Assembly: GCA_039519185.1 (NCBI GenBank)
Contig: CM076846.1
Coordinates: 154,428,406 to 154,492,405, forward strand
Reading direction: 5' to 3'
Origin: Astragalus membranaceus
Lineage: Eukaryota > Streptophyta > Magnoliopsida > Fabales > Fabaceae
Length of the DNA: 64,000 nt
The position numbers and the translations under genes are program-made. Each line of letters opens with the position of its first letter. Position 1 is the stretch's first letter. The notes under the pieces are model-generated. The model was not told the DNA's origin and ran no database searches. It saw only the letters and a list, made by a program, of their open reading frames with translations. Below, in pieces: positions 1 through 11,149 of the stretch.

Positions 1-8
1 TATATCAT

Positions 9-290
9 CACTACAATAGAAATCTTAAAAAAGATCGCACTCATTAGTAGCGCTTTTGTTGAAAGCGCCCCTTATGAACTAACGCAGTGAACCAAAAGTA
101 GCGCTTTTAACATAAGCGCTCCTTATTGAGAAACAAAGAATACTTATTAGTAGCGCCTCACATACGGGCGCTCCCTATTGCTAACACGGAACGACCATTA
201 GGAGCGCCTAGGCAACGAGCGCTCCCTTTTGCCTGACACGGAACGACCATAGGGATCGCTTAGGGGACGAGCGCTCCTTATTGCTAAAAA
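9..290. repeat. Left subterminal repeats of the CACTA element
   Basis: Direct and inverted copies of short GC-rich words built on AGCGCT, GCGCTCC and TAGTAGCGC recur about every 30-40 bp in otherwise AT-rich DNA. In CACTA elements such subterminal repeats are binding sites for the element's regulatory (TNPA-like) protein. That role here is inference from the superfamily. Confidence 0.65.
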
Positions 291-759
291 AATTTGGTTT
301 CTAACGCGGGCAACAACACACAGAACCAAACGTCTCTCTTTCTCTCTCGCGAGTAACTTCTTTCTTCTAACGTTCACAAACCCTCTCACGCCTCCACGCC
401 TCAGTCCTCACGCCTCCACGTCATCTTCTTCCACCCTCTCCGTCCTCACGCCTTACAGAAATCCCCGCCCTCTCTTTCTCGCGAGTAACCCTTCCAGAAA
501 TCTCTCCACCGTGACCGTCGTTCAGTCTCGTCCTCAAGCTTCAGGTTTCCTCTTCGTTCTCACGCCTCCACGCCCTGTGCGAACCAAAAACCTCTGCCCT
601 CACACACTCCTCTGCTTCCACCGTGACCGTCATTCTCGTTCTCATCCTCAAGCTTCAGGTTTCCTCTACTTTATACAATTACTATTATTATTGTTATTAC
701 CTTCATAAAATGTTTCACATTAAAAAAGTGTGTCACTGTAAAGAGTTGGGATAACTGAT
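291..759. other. Pyrimidine-rich stretch inside the CACTA element, no gene
   Basis: The stretch contains two similar copies of a phrase that includes TCCTCAAGCTTCAGGTTTCC (near 530 and 650) and many CTCTC and CCTCACGCC words. It looks like transcribed-leader or low-complexity filler of the transposon. No conserved protein was recognised. Confidence 0.4.
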
Positions 760-1040
760 CACTACAAGAAAATCGCTCATTTGCGACGGCAATTTTCGTC
801 GCAAATGGGCCTTTTTCCGTGGCAAATTCTCTTTTGCGACGGCATTTGCGACGGACAAAAAGTCGTCGCAAAACAGCTCGTCGCAAATGCTTTGCGACGG
901 TACTCCCCGTCGCAAATTGTCCATCGCAAACCCGTCGCAAATCCGTCGCAAATTTCCGTGGCAAACTCGTCGCAAACTCTAACAAATTTTCGTCGCAAAG
1001 CCGTCGCAAATCCGTCGAAAATTTTAAAAAAAAATTAAAA
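760..1040 (+). mobile_element. Terminus of a second CACTA-type element nested in the first
   Basis: CACTACAAGAAAATCG at 760 is a typical CACTA terminal repeat. It is followed by about 260 bp packed with GTCGCAAA and TTTGCGACGG in both orientations, a subterminal set different from that of the surrounding element. No matching 3' terminus was found nearby, so this is probably a truncated or internally deleted copy. Confidence 0.6.
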
Positions 1041-1412
1041 AAAAACTAAATTTTACCTCCAAAATACTATCTAATATATTCAAAGAAGACTTGCATTAAA
1101 ATAATCGGAGCACATAACAGTTGCCAATGTGCAAATAATAATTTGATCAAGCACCAAGCACAAACATTAAACCACTAAAGTCAAAGTACACCTATTAACA
1201 AAATTAGAATAAATCAAAGTCTTAGTGTCAAATTAGAAACATAACCCAAAGTGACTAGAACTCATATATCAAAACAATATTCCAATCCCAATTTCAACAA
1301 TTTCCCGGGTGAATCAAATTGTAATTAACAGTAAACTATTTAGAGGGATGCAAAACAAAATTCCATGTGCAAAACATACAAACAACACTGCTGCTATACA
1401 TCTAGGAAGATA

Positions 1413-1546
1413 TCATTTGATCTGAACATCTTCAACAATGACCTCACCAGCTTTCAATGATTCCAAAAAGTGATTTGTATTTTGAGATTTACCAAGCTTC
1501 ATTCCAAGACCCTTTGGTGGAGCAGTGGCAGATGAAGTTGGACGAC
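1413..1546 (-). pseudogene. Captured terminal-exon fragment resembling coatomer subunit delta
   Basis: The minus strand has a splice-acceptor-like TCTTCCTTAG, then an open stretch ending at TGA (1413-1415). The translation includes SSATAPPKGLGMKLGKSQ and FLESLKAGEVIVEDVQ. This resembles the linker of plant delta-COP (COPI coat), where a GLGMKLGK segment precedes FLESLKAEGEVI.EDVQ. One residue seems to be missing in the KAEGEV stretch and the frame stops shortly after, so this is a fragment and not a gene. It lies inside the CACTA element, in opposite orientation to the transposase, which suggests transposon capture of a host sequence. The family call is from memory of the family and unverified. 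Confidence 0.5.
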
Positions 1547-3205
1547 CTAAGGAAGACAATAGGAAGTACATAAATGAAAAGATTACTCTTTATTCAGCAA
1601 CATTCAACACATAAATTTGGACATAGAATAAACAATAGCCAGTTGACTGCATGCTTCAACATCAGAACTCAGCCCAATACCAGAACCACTACAGACCATT
1701 TGATCAATCATAAACATTCATACAAAAGTCAATGTACTAATGTCGTGTTTAAAAGATGTTGATCAACATATGCACCCACAAAAAACCCCATAAAAATGCC
1801 AATATAACAGGAAAGCGGGTAGACACAGCACAATAACAACAAAACAGTCAGTTTATTTTCTCCTCAGAGGCCTAGTCATAAGTTAAAGTGCTAACATAAA
1901 AAAGAAGATGAATGAAAAAGGGATTTAGTGAGAATTTAGTTTAGTGACATAATACCTTTAATAAATCTCAGGCTTTCCTACTCAACTTTCTTGCTTCACC
2001 TCCCATCCTTGTGCAAAATGCCAAAACACAAAGAAACACATTAAAATGTAGAGCATTTAAAAAGGAAATAAGTATTAGCTATGAACAAAAAAATCAAAAC
2101 CCACCATCGCTATTTGGTTCACTTGCCAAAGCCGCCATTCAGGTCATGTCATATATCATTATCAGTTTACAAGAAAGAAGAAGACAGTGTTCATCATCGA
2201 CAGCATAGATGCATTAATTGCCTATAAGACCAAAAATTAAATCGATCTAATTACTAATTTATATGAAGATTCCAATCATAGGATCAGAGAACAGAAACTG
2301 ATTGAAGTTCATCAAGAACCATGTTAAATATACATTTAGTATATGTTCAGAATGATCCCTTGCCTATGAGCCACAACCAATCAAGAACAACTCCAGCAAA
2401 TATGCCTCTTAAAAGACAAAGAACAAGCAAATTTCCCAAAGCATTTTGCTCAGGACCCTACAACAACAAATTTTTTACTTGATCATTACCAAGGTTCCTA
2501 GACAACACAATTGATACACAACATGCAGATAACAACTAAGAATCACACTTTCCTCAACAAAACAAAAACAAAGAATCACACTTTATTTCCAAAACAAATA
2601 TCAAGTTGATTGGTTTTTACACCACTGTACACACTTCAGCCTCAAATATAAATACAACCTAAGTAGACCGCATTTGCAACCCAATTGATTGACCAAAACA
2701 ATTTTAAATAAAAAATAAATGAAGACTGTAACGAAAACCCAAAATTTTAATAAATAAATAAAAAGCAAGCTCACAAACAACCTTTGCCCTATAAAATTAA
2801 TGCCACGCTGCTAACTCAACAAAAGAAAAAAGCCTAAACAATCCAAACCACAGCAAAGAGAAGGAGAGAGGTGGAAAATCTCTGGTTTCTCTTCATGAAA
2901 TGTTTCCTGGGAGCAGACGCAGCTATACTAAAAAAAACACTGATGCTGTCCCCTTTACTTTCACATGTTCGGCTCCTTACTGCAAAACAGAGAAGCTCCC
3001 AGATTTTAAGACGAGCAACTAGAAAAAGTAAACACAACAATGTCCAGGAAAAATAATATAAACTTTTAACAAAAAAATTCTTTTACCTGCAACCTAAACT
3101 GCAAGCAGCTGATAGAAGGTTAAGTAAGACCTTAAGAATCAGAATAACTGAATGGCCATTTTAAGTTTGTTTTGTTTCCATTTGGGCAACTTGTAAAAAG
3201 CATTC
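1547..3205. other. AT-rich transposon interior without recognised gene
   Basis: Short open frames occur, for example at 2834-3040 minus and 2871-3056 plus, but none shows a recognisable domain or codon bias. The texture is intron-like. It may be the non-coding interior of the CACTA element or further captured host intron linked to the delta-COP-like exon. Confidence 0.3.
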
Positions 3206-4147
3206 TTGGACATCCCAAATTTCTCTTTAAAGTCGTGTCCTAAATGTAATGCATCACGGTATAAGAAGAAAGAATCTGCTCCAGAAAAGGTGTTGTGGTA
3301 TTTTCCTATAATTCCTAGAATTAGGCGCATGTACCGTAGTTCAGAAGATGCAAAACACTTGACTTGGCATGAAGATGAAGGGATTAAAGATGGCTTGCTA
3401 CGACATCCGGCGGATTCTCCGCAATGGAAAAAAGTTGATATTGATTATCCTGATTTCTGGGGGGAACCAAGAAACCTTCGACTTGCATTGTCTGCTGATG
3501 GGTTTAACCCGCACGGTATCCAGAGTAGCTCTCACAGTACATGGCCCATGATTTTGGCGATTTATAACTTACCTCCATGGCTTTGTATGAAATGCAAGTA
3601 TATGATGTTGTCTTTGTTAATTTCCGGGCCCAGACAACCGGGAAATGATATTGATGTATACTTGGCTCCTTTAATTGAAGACTTGAAACTAATGTGGGAG
3701 ACTGGCGTAGAGGTGTATGATGGGTTCAGAAAAGAGAGTTTCACCCTAAGGGCTATGATTTTTGGCACTATTAATGACTTTCTAGCATACGACAATTTAT
3801 CTGGGTACAGTAACAAAGGTCAATGTGCATGCCCTATATGTGAAGATAATACAAATTGGATGTGGTTGGAACATGGTAAGAAGAATATCTACATTGGTCA
3901 TCGTAGGTTTTTGCTTCCAACTCATCAGTATCGACTGTGGAGAAAGACATTCAATGGGAATTCAGAAACCCGTAAAGCCCCCCCGCCTTTGACAGGTGAA
4001 CAACTATTTGAAAAGGTGAAAGATTTGAACATTAAATTTGGGAAGCCTTTTGCAGGAGAGCTTGCCAAACGAGAGTGGAAGAAAAAGTCGATTTTCTTTG
4101 AGTTTCCATACTGGAAGTCATTACATGTAAGGCTTTTCATTAATTAA
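3206..4147 (+). pseudogene. CACTA transposase (TNP2-like, Transposase_21 type), truncated
   Basis: This open frame of 313 residues resembles the central part of TNP2 transposases. Recognisable landmarks in order are KVLWYFPIIPRIRRMY, the LALSADGFNPHG signature at about residues 93-104, NLPPWLCMK, SGPRQPGNDIDVYLAPLIED, LSGYSNKGQCACPICED, and IFFEFPYWKSLHVR near the end. Full-length TNP2 proteins are several hundred residues longer at both ends. Here the N-terminal part is missing, and just after PYWKSLHVR the frame runs into unrelated residues and a stop, immediately before the protease remnant. This looks like an internal deletion of the 3' half. The family function is recognition and cutting of element ends. 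This copy should be inactive. Confidence 0.8.
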
Positions 4148-4148
4148 A

Positions 4149-4403
4149 GGTATTTGTACCATGAGATATTGGTCCCTACGGAACAAACACAGATTTGTGT
4201 TCGTATGCCCCGATAGTACTTTTCTACTACATATCCCCCTGGATAAAACAATGTCAAAAGAACATATAGAAAAATTCAAGGCACAAATGAAAAGAAGCAA
4301 GATAGAGGTTAAAGCCAATATCGATCGGCGCTTGGCGCTATCACATCAATTAAGCTGTGATACTTTGTTTTTGGCACCCATCAACTCAGAGTGAGTAATT
4401 TAA

Positions 4404-4436
<33 letters not shown>

Positions 4437-5521
4437 ATCGTATATAATATGTATTTGTAAAATATTTGTCATTAATTTGATTATTCAAAAATTTTATTGG
4501 ACCCATTGGATATTGTTGGCAATTGATACCAAAAGAGATGTGATTTTCTATTTGGATTCACTGCAAGGTCATTTCAACAACTACCCCAAGTTGGTGGGAG
4601 TATTTAATAGGTGTGTATTTAGATCCCTCGCATATTTCATAATTTAAATTATGTATGTATTTCGATTAATATAGTTATATATATGATGTTGTTTCAGTGC
4701 TTTGGCAACTTATTGAGGATTGCGTGATGTCAGTACTGCATACAGAAAATCATCATCTTCTACAAAATGGATAGTGTTATGGTAATAAGTAAAAGGTCTT
4801 AATGATATTTACACCCCCTGCAAGGTCCAATAACCAACCAGCCCGTATCCAGAAAATCTGGCCCAATCAATCAACGACTCGGATACCTCTACAAGATCTA
4901 ACGACTCAGGATCGTCAAAACAAACATCACTCAAACTCTATAAATACCACATTCAATGCTCATAAATGCAAGCAATTTCTAAAACTAAACATTGATTCAC
5001 TCAAACACTGACTTGAGCGTCGGAGTATTCTTGCAGGTACAACATCGCCCCTCAAGATCGAACAATACTGATCAAGGACAACATCTACCAACTACTTCAG
5101 ATTATTCACAAAGATCAGAAGTACGGTACAGAACAGATAACAATAAGGGTAAGTTTATAATCAATATTCTTATGCATATGTAATCAATTAAATTTAATAA
5201 CTAAGTAATCTTTGTTTTATAGGGTCCCAAACAACCAAACGGCAATGATTGCGGGTACTATGTAATGAAGTTTATGAAGAACATCATCACTCACAAACAA
5301 ATGGAAATCTCAGTCCATGTATGTAATTTGATAGTTTGTTTTTTGACAAGTAATTCAATATCTAATTAATATTGATATAATTCTAAGTTCATTTTATTTT
5401 ATTTTTTCAGTATTTTCCTGAATATTTTTGTGGAGCTCAATTTTCTGATGAGGAACTTACTGAGCTCAAAGGAGAGTGGTGTCGTCATGTTGCCGATTTG
5501 ATTCATGCAAATCGAAATTGA
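4149..5521 (+). pseudogene. ULP1-like (C48) cysteine protease remnant of the CACTA element
   Basis: Pieces of a SUMO-protease-like domain follow in order: YLYHEILVPTEQ (near 4150-4190), then after an apparent frameshift LFLAPINSE, a GT donor, HWILLAIDTKRDVIFYLDS with the catalytic-type His (4504-4506) and Asp (4554-4556), then ALATY, an in-frame TGA (4714-4716), GLRDVS, a solo LTR insertion, and finally QPNGNDCGYYVMKFM with the conserved Gln and the catalytic-type Cys (5250-5252). The frame ends at TGA 5519-5521 after HVADLIHANRN. The His-Asp-Gln-Cys constellation fits family C48, often carried as the second gene of plant CACTA elements. The frameshift, stop and insertion make it a pseudogene. 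Confidence 0.75.
4790..5142 (+). mobile_element. Solo LTR of a Tat-type gypsy element inside the ULP1 remnant
   Basis: The 353-bp block is flanked by ATAAG on both sides (4785-4789 and 5143-5147). It carries a TATA-like CTCTATAAATA (near 4936) followed by CATTCAATGCTCAT, the motif ACTTGAGCGTCGGAGT, and ends GGTACAGAACAGATAACA. The same features in the same order occur on the minus strand of the LTRs at 19411-19758 and 34868-35215, so they belong to related families. The terminal CA is intact at the right; the left terminus begins TA, not TG, as after one substitution. LTR-LTR recombination would leave such a single copy. Confidence 0.72.
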
Positions 5522-5779
5522 TGTAATTTTTTTTGGATATCCTTTTTTTTGTAGTACCTCATATTGGATATGTTGTAATTTTTGTTGATCTTTTGGTACA
5601 TGAGGATTTATGTAACTTTTGTTGGCACATATGTTGATAAATATATATAGGTATGTTTGATTTGGAATTTCATTTGGAAGTTTGTTGTTGGTTGTTGGTT
5701 GCTGGTTGCAGGGAGCTGGGGAATTGGTAATATTGGTAACAGAGAAAAAACAGACAAAAAATTCTTTAAAAAAATATTA

Positions 5780-6130
5780 GGCATAGGTAGCGCTTTTTAC
5801 AAAAAGTGCTACTCTTGCTTAGATGCGCTAAGACCATAAGTAGAGTTTTTTTTACAAAAAATGCTACTTTTGGTCTAAGCGCATACGAGAATAAGGAGCG
5901 CTTACACAAAAAAGCGCTACTCTTGCTTAGATCCGCTAAGACCATAAGTAGTAAAAAGCGCTACTTTTGGTCTAAGCGCATACGGGAATAAGGAGCGTTT
6001 ACACAAAAAAGCGCTACTCTTGCCTGTTCATTAGTAGCGCTTTTGGAGCGCTACCTTTGGGGGATTGGCAACAGGAGCACAAGTTTTAGGAGTGCCCGAA
6101 AGCGCTACTGATGGCTAAAAAATGCGCTAC
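5780..6130. repeat. Right subterminal repeats of the CACTA element
   Basis: About ten copies of AGCGCTACT, AGCGCTTTT and GGTCTAAGCGCATAC-type words occur in both orientations. They match the left subterminal set at 9-290 and support pairing of the two ends as one element. Confidence 0.65.
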
Positions 6131-6153
6131 CAATTGCCATATATGTTGTACTG

Positions 6154-7484
6154 CATACTTGTATGTTATTTCCATCAGATTTTTGTTTTTTATTAATTGT
6201 TTTCTCTTCTTCAAATTCTAGGGTGCTTCTAAGGTGATGGATCAAACTAACTCGTGAGCCACTAAAATTGACCGTAGAATATAATATAAAATTTCATCAA
6301 TCATTGAGATTTAATACTGTTTGATTTAATCTTAACCACCCATAGGATTTTACACAATATCCTATGATCAAGACTTAGTTTCATCGCTCACCCTAAAAGT
6401 ACCCCAAATTCTAAGTTGAATATGTAATTTATATGGCGTAAGCTTTGCAGGTAAAAAATGGGTGGAAAAAAACACTGTTAATTTCATAATCAATCTTTTC
6501 TCGTATGTTGTTGAGTAAAGTTTAAACCCTTTGCATAATTTAGTAAAATGAATTTTTTTGGAAAAGAAGGACGAATCTTGTAAATTGTGATAGACATCAG
6601 CATTGTCATTATTGCAAATATTAGTGGACCAGATCAGAGTGCAATCCAATTTTTAACGAAGGAGGAAACAAGGCGCACAGAGAGTGGATAAAACCTAAGG
6701 TGAGAGTATCAAAAACGTTGAACAATTAGTGGAAGCTGAGGTATACGTGGGGTCCACAATCTAAAGTGGGGGAAGGTTCCCTGGGGTCCATCGAAAATGC
6801 GGCGAGACGCAGCATCGCAGAAATAATAAAAATAAGTAAAAAGAAAAGGAAAGAAAAGTTGAGTGCACTTACGTAGTAGCGTTGGGTTCTTCCTTTCCAA
6901 TCCATTCAACCCAAATTTAAAATGGATTTTGTTTTACTTTCTTTTCTCCGCATTTTTATTGGATTGGATTATTATTTGGGATTCTCGAAAGATTGTAATG
7001 CCCGTTGCTTGTGGTACTACTTGTCATGAAAGTGGCTCCCACTCGCTTACAAGAGAAACCAAAGCCACATTGTCCTCAGTAGAAGACACTAATAAGCTCA
7101 AATGATAATAGAGAATAGAGAGTAGAGAGAATAGAGAAATATCTTTAGTGGTTCAAAATATAAATAAAATAATTGATTAATTTTATTTTATTTAATGGTA
7201 CCATACGTAAAATATTTTTTAATTAATTCATATTTTATTTTTGCGACAACTCTTCTTATCTAAATATCATATACGGCTTGTCATTTGGTGGCGCCAAAAT
7301 GCAGCCAAATTTTATGCCCCAACTTCAAGTATATTTACCCCCAATGCCACTATTTCATTTCTTCATATTTCTATGTTATTTTTTGTTTTTTTTTTCATAT
7401 TTATAATGTTCTTCCCTTTTAAAATAATAAATATTACTTTAAAGTTAGGAAAACAAATTAAATGTTTAAATATGCCGAGGCCTT
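6154..7484. other. Intergenic AT-rich DNA, no gene recognised
   Basis: No domain-bearing frame was seen on either strand. A slightly GC-richer patch near 6720-6810 and a short frame at 6863-7105 show no recognisable protein. No terminal inverted repeats or target duplications were found. Confidence 0.4.
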
Positions 7485-8060
7485 AGTTCGTTTCTCAATA
7501 ATCGGTTTAGTGAAAAAAATTCATAACAAAATATGTAAAGTATGACGCTAATGAGTGTTTTTCAAGATACTTTAGAGTCCAGAAAAAATTGTAGATATTC
7601 AGATACGCAAAGTCCGTTTCTCAATGACCAGTTTGGTGAGAAAACATAATTTCATGACAAAATATGTAAAGTGTGATGTTATGCAGTGTGTTTTGAGGCA
7701 CTTTAGGATTCAATTTTTTTTTAACTGTTCAAATACTCAAAGTTCGTTCCTCAATAACCGTTTTAGTCAAAAAATAATAACTTTGTGACAAAATATGTAA
7801 AGTGTGATGCTAAACAGTGTATTTTGAGGTACTTTAGAGCCCAGGAAAAATTTTAGATGTTCAGATACACGAAGTTCATTCATCAATAACCTATTTGATT
7901 GATGAAAAAAAAATTGTACCAAAATAAATAAAGTGTGATGCTAAGAAGTGTATTTTGGGGTACTTTAGGGTCCATTAAAACTTTAAGGCATTCAGATACC
8001 CAAAGCTCATTCCTCAATAACTAGTTTGGTGGAAAAAAATTGTGACAAGATACATAAAGT
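7485..8060. repeat. Diverged tandem repeats, about 130 bp, five copies
   Basis: The phrase AGTTCGTTCCTCAATAACC and variants recur at about 7485, 7611, 7741, 7873 and 8004, spaced 126-132 bp. Each is followed by AACAAAATATGTAAAGTGTGATG and TACTTTAG words. Divergence between copies is high, so the array is old. It lies upstream of a Helitron 3' end and may be part of that element. Confidence 0.7.
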
Positions 8061-8066
8061 ACATTA

Positions 8067-8980
8067 ATATAGTTTCAACCACATTTACAATAAAACTCCC
8101 AATATTTTCTTTCAACTTTGTATAGTTGCTTCTATTTTGTTGATGATTTTCATCCAACCCTACATGATACCCACGTGGTTGACTTTCTAATTGTGTTGTA
8201 TTCTTTTTTTTCTAATTGTGAGTTAAGTTTTTATATTTACATTAGATAAATATGGATTATGTTATTAAATTTTTTAGACATTTTCTTCCAATTATCTATG
8301 TATGTTAATTTCAACGTCTTTTTGTTAATATTGTTTTTAAATTTTATAATCTTCTTATTTAATTTATAGTTATAATTTAATTTTTATTTACGGTTACTTG
8401 ACTATATATTTTACAAACCTGTACACCATTGATCCACTATCATAAGCTACCCTGGGACACAGGTCGACTTAGTGCTCCCGAGTTCGATTCCCGCAGTGGA
8501 TAAGCTCTGTATACAAAAAGACAATTCAGGAGGTTTGCTAATATAGTTGTAGCCACATTTACAATAAAACTCCCATCATCTTCTTAACTTTGTATAATTA
8601 CTTCTATTTTATTGGTACATCCAACCCTACATGATATCACGTGTTTCACTTTCTAATTGTGTTGTATTATTTTCCTTCTAATTATGGGTTAAGTTTTTAT
8701 ATTTACATTTGATAAATATGAATTATGTTATGAAAATTTTTAGACATTTTTTTCCTATTATCTATGGATGTTCAATTTCAACGTCTTTGTTAATATTGTT
8801 TTTAAATTTTATAATCTTCTTATTTAATTTATACTTATAATTTAATTTTTATTCACAGATTTGACTATATATTTTACCAACCAACACCATTGATCCACTG
8901 GCGTACCCTACCCTGGGACACGGGGTTGACTCAGTGCTCCCGAGTTTTATTCTCGCAGTGGATAAACTCTGTACAATTAA
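8067..8980. repeat. Tandem duplication of a roughly 450-bp segment
   Basis: The blocks 8067-8517 and 8541-8976 align along their length. Both begin near ATATAGTT..AGCCACATTTAC, share CATCCAACCCTACATGATA and TTTTTAGACATTTT, and end with GTGCTCCCGAGTT followed by CGCAGTGGATAA. The end of each carries a GAGTTCGATTCC-like word resembling a pol III B box, so a tRNA-derived piece may be included. Several indels separate the copies. Confidence 0.7.
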
Positions 8981-9063
8981 AAAAAGAAACCGAACATGAA
9001 TGTTTATAAGGAAGTTTGCTAATAAATGCGTAAAAGTTTTATTACTCATTTATACGAAGAAAT

Positions 9064-9102
9064 TTAGTCAACCCTGTGCATGGCACGGGTTATGGGGCTA
9101 GT
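9064..9102 (+). mobile_element. Helitron 3' terminus
   Basis: A GC-rich hairpin, ACCCTGTGCATGGCACGGGT (ACCC and GTGC pairing with GCAC and GGGT, one bulged T), is followed 11 nt later by CTAG and then T. This is the usual structure of a plant Helitron 3' end inserted before T. A related hairpin ends the Helitron-like segment at 40103 on the opposite strand. The 5' TC end was not located, so the extent upstream is unknown. The tandem repeats at 7485-8980 may lie within it. Confidence 0.65.
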
Positions 9103-9485
9103 TTTTATGAAACAAGTTGGGCGACAAACTCAATATAAAGAAAAGGAATGGTTTAAAAGAAAGATTTATATATTTTTAAAATTTAATGACATTTCTGTTA
9201 TTTTAGTCTATCTCCTTTTTACTATCACAAAGTCGATCACATTTTATATTTTATTTCTTATTTATATTTATATACCTTATGAAAGATGAAAGCATTACTT
9301 TTTTTAAAAAAAATTAAAGCAAAAGTTATCATATATTATGAGCATCAATAGTCCCCGGTATTGGTTGCTTTGTCAATTTTGGCGAAATGGGTCGACTCTT
9401 GAGTTCGAACTCAGATGTGAGTAGTAGTAGTGTGTATCTGGTGTTTATTTATTATTTTGTCGTAATCGACACAAAAACCAAAATT

Positions 9486-9850
9486 AAATGAGAGTGGTTA
9501 ACCCTTCACCTTACAAGTTAGTTTGTAGGGTTAAGTTTATAAGTTAGGTCTAATTTCTTAGAGTTGTTGGTATTAGAGCCTATCATAACCCACCATTTAA
9601 AATAACAATAGTGTTAGATGTGAAGGGCCTATTAGGAGAAACTTAAATCCCACATCAAAAATAGATAAGATTTTTAAAGAGTTTATATACAAGGGCACAC
9701 CTTAAAAGCCGATTTTGTAGGCTGAGTTGGGCCCAAAATCATACCCATAAAATTGGCGACATGCAAAACTCGACACTAAAATGAGTCGCATAGCTTGGCT
9801 TGTTGTGTGCTCAGAGGCAAGAGGTAGATAGCAACTTTTTTTCTACATGC
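9486..9850 (+). mobile_element. Decayed LTR-retrotransposon fragment with initiator-tRNA-like primer site
   Basis: GTTGGTATTAGAGCC (near 9566-9580) is one base from the classical plant primer-binding site complementary to initiator methionine tRNA. It follows TTACAAGTTAGTTTGTAGGG-type LTR-like sequence. Downstream sequence has no open frame. This is a low-confidence call based on one short motif and repeat-like texture. Confidence 0.3.
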
Positions 9851-11144
9851 ATCCCTCCACCAAAAGTAATTTTGTTTGAGACCGTTTCGGGAACCGAATG
9901 TGGATATCTCTCCTTGTGGAGATTCAAATTTTAATCCCCCGTATTATAGAAACGTAACCATTTCCGCTAGACTTAGGTTTGTTTGGCAATGACAATCTGC
10001 TAGCTTATAACGGATGATCCTTTTGTAAGTGTTCGATATAACTAGCTCATAACATTTTTTTAGTAACTTGTAGCATTTGACCTTATGGCTTATAACAATT
10101 CATTTCTCCTTTCATTATTACCCTGATAGAGAATACGTTAGCGGTTTGAATTTAAAGTGTTTAGTAAAATTAGCGGTTGAACTAGCTTATAAATATAAAA
10201 TGACATAAATGAGCATTAATGCTTAAAAATGAGAGAGAATGTTTATTTTTAAATTACTGTGTTGCACAGTATATCCACCGACTTTCCAGTGACTAATCTA
10301 CGCTGGGGAACCTGACTGGCCACGTGTATAGAGGAGATTCATTTAATGGAAGATAAATAATGAATTTAATTAAAATAATAAGAGTAAAAATGGGAGAAAC
10401 AAATTAAATGCCATAAGCTATCTACTGTGACCTGTGAGTTAGCGATTTGTTCTTGCCAAATAGAGTCTGAATTCAATCGGCTAGTTTATTCACTATCCGT
10501 TATAAGCTAGTTTATTCACTATCCGCCATAAAGTAGGTTATATGCTATCCACCGACGTATTTGTTAATAGCAACTTTGTCTGTAGGTCATATATATTAAA
10601 TGTTATATGTATGATACACTTAATTCCCTTTCATTGATTCGTTCTCTTATGTTGTACGCCTCTTTGCATGTTCCAAAAGTCGCTTGCCACGGCTCTTGTA
10701 AGTTGTAACTTCCTTATCTATCCGTCCCTCTCTATCCCTGCTGTTATTTACTTCTACTCGGACAAATAATCCAATTCTAAGATGTCTCCATGCACAGGAT
10801 CCCACGCAGGCCATGGCTGTCATATATATTTACTCAAAATAAAATTAAAATCTGTGTCAATTCATTAATTCACAATTCAGGACAAAAGGCCGGTTGTTCC
10901 AAGTTTCCAACGAGCTGTGTCCTATTTGTCTGACGTGAATCTTCTAACATTCTTAATTTTTAATCATCCCATCCAAGTCCAACCCAATTAATATAATTTT
11001 ATTTTGAGAGTAACCCAATTAATATATTGTATAAGGTCAAATATTGTTCTGAATATGGCTTATTAATCCTCGTAGCAGCTTCACGTATTGCTTAATCATT
11101 TTGACAATATGATAGGATTAGCTTGATGTTGGATTTTTATATTT
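9851..11144. other. Intergenic AT-rich DNA with repeat fragments
   Basis: No gene was recognised. Repeated words such as CTAGCTTATAA, ATAACTAGCTCATAAC and TATAAGCTAGTTTATTCACTATCCG between 9990 and 10530 suggest a degraded MITE, but terminal repeats and target duplications could not be paired. A SINE fragment sits at about 10280. Confidence 0.35.
10280..10327 (-). mobile_element. SINE 3' fragment
   Basis: TGACTAATCTACG followed by GGGGAACCTGACTGGCCACG is the reverse complement, with a few changes, of the body of the SINE at 52763-52974 (GTGGCCAGCCAGGTTCCCCG, then CGTAGATTAGTCA). The A and B boxes are absent, so it is a truncated copy. Confidence 0.55.
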
Positions 11145-11149
11145 ATTTT

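Larger units (their letters stand above)
9..6153 (+). mobile_element. Decayed CACTA (En/Spm) DNA transposon, about 6.1 kb
   Basis: The left end begins CACTACAATAGAAATC. The right end reads TTGTACTG, one base away from the expected TTGTAGTG. Both ends are flanked by the trinucleotide CAT (6-8 and 6154-6156), matching the 3-bp target duplication of this superfamily. Both subterminal regions are packed with variants of AGCGCTTTT and GCGCTAC, as CACTA subterminal repeats usually are. The interior carries a TNP2-like transposase remnant and a ULP1-like cysteine protease remnant, a pairing known from plant CACTA elements. The coding parts are frameshifted, stopped and interrupted by a solo LTR, so the copy is not autonomous. 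The right terminus is the weakest point of the call. Confidence 0.72.

Noticed and set aside
671..1049. Several overlapping ORFs near 671-1049
   Set aside because: Products of the GTCGCAAA subterminal repeats in all frames; no protein family.
5541..5556. TTTTTTTGTAGTA as the right terminus of the CACTA starting at 760
   Set aside because: The first base does not match and no GTCGCAAA subterminal repeats precede it.
8470..8500. tRNA gene at the B-box-like words (also near 8940 and 9400)
   Set aside because: No acceptor stem or A box with proper spacing; at most decayed SINE or tRNA-derived fragments.
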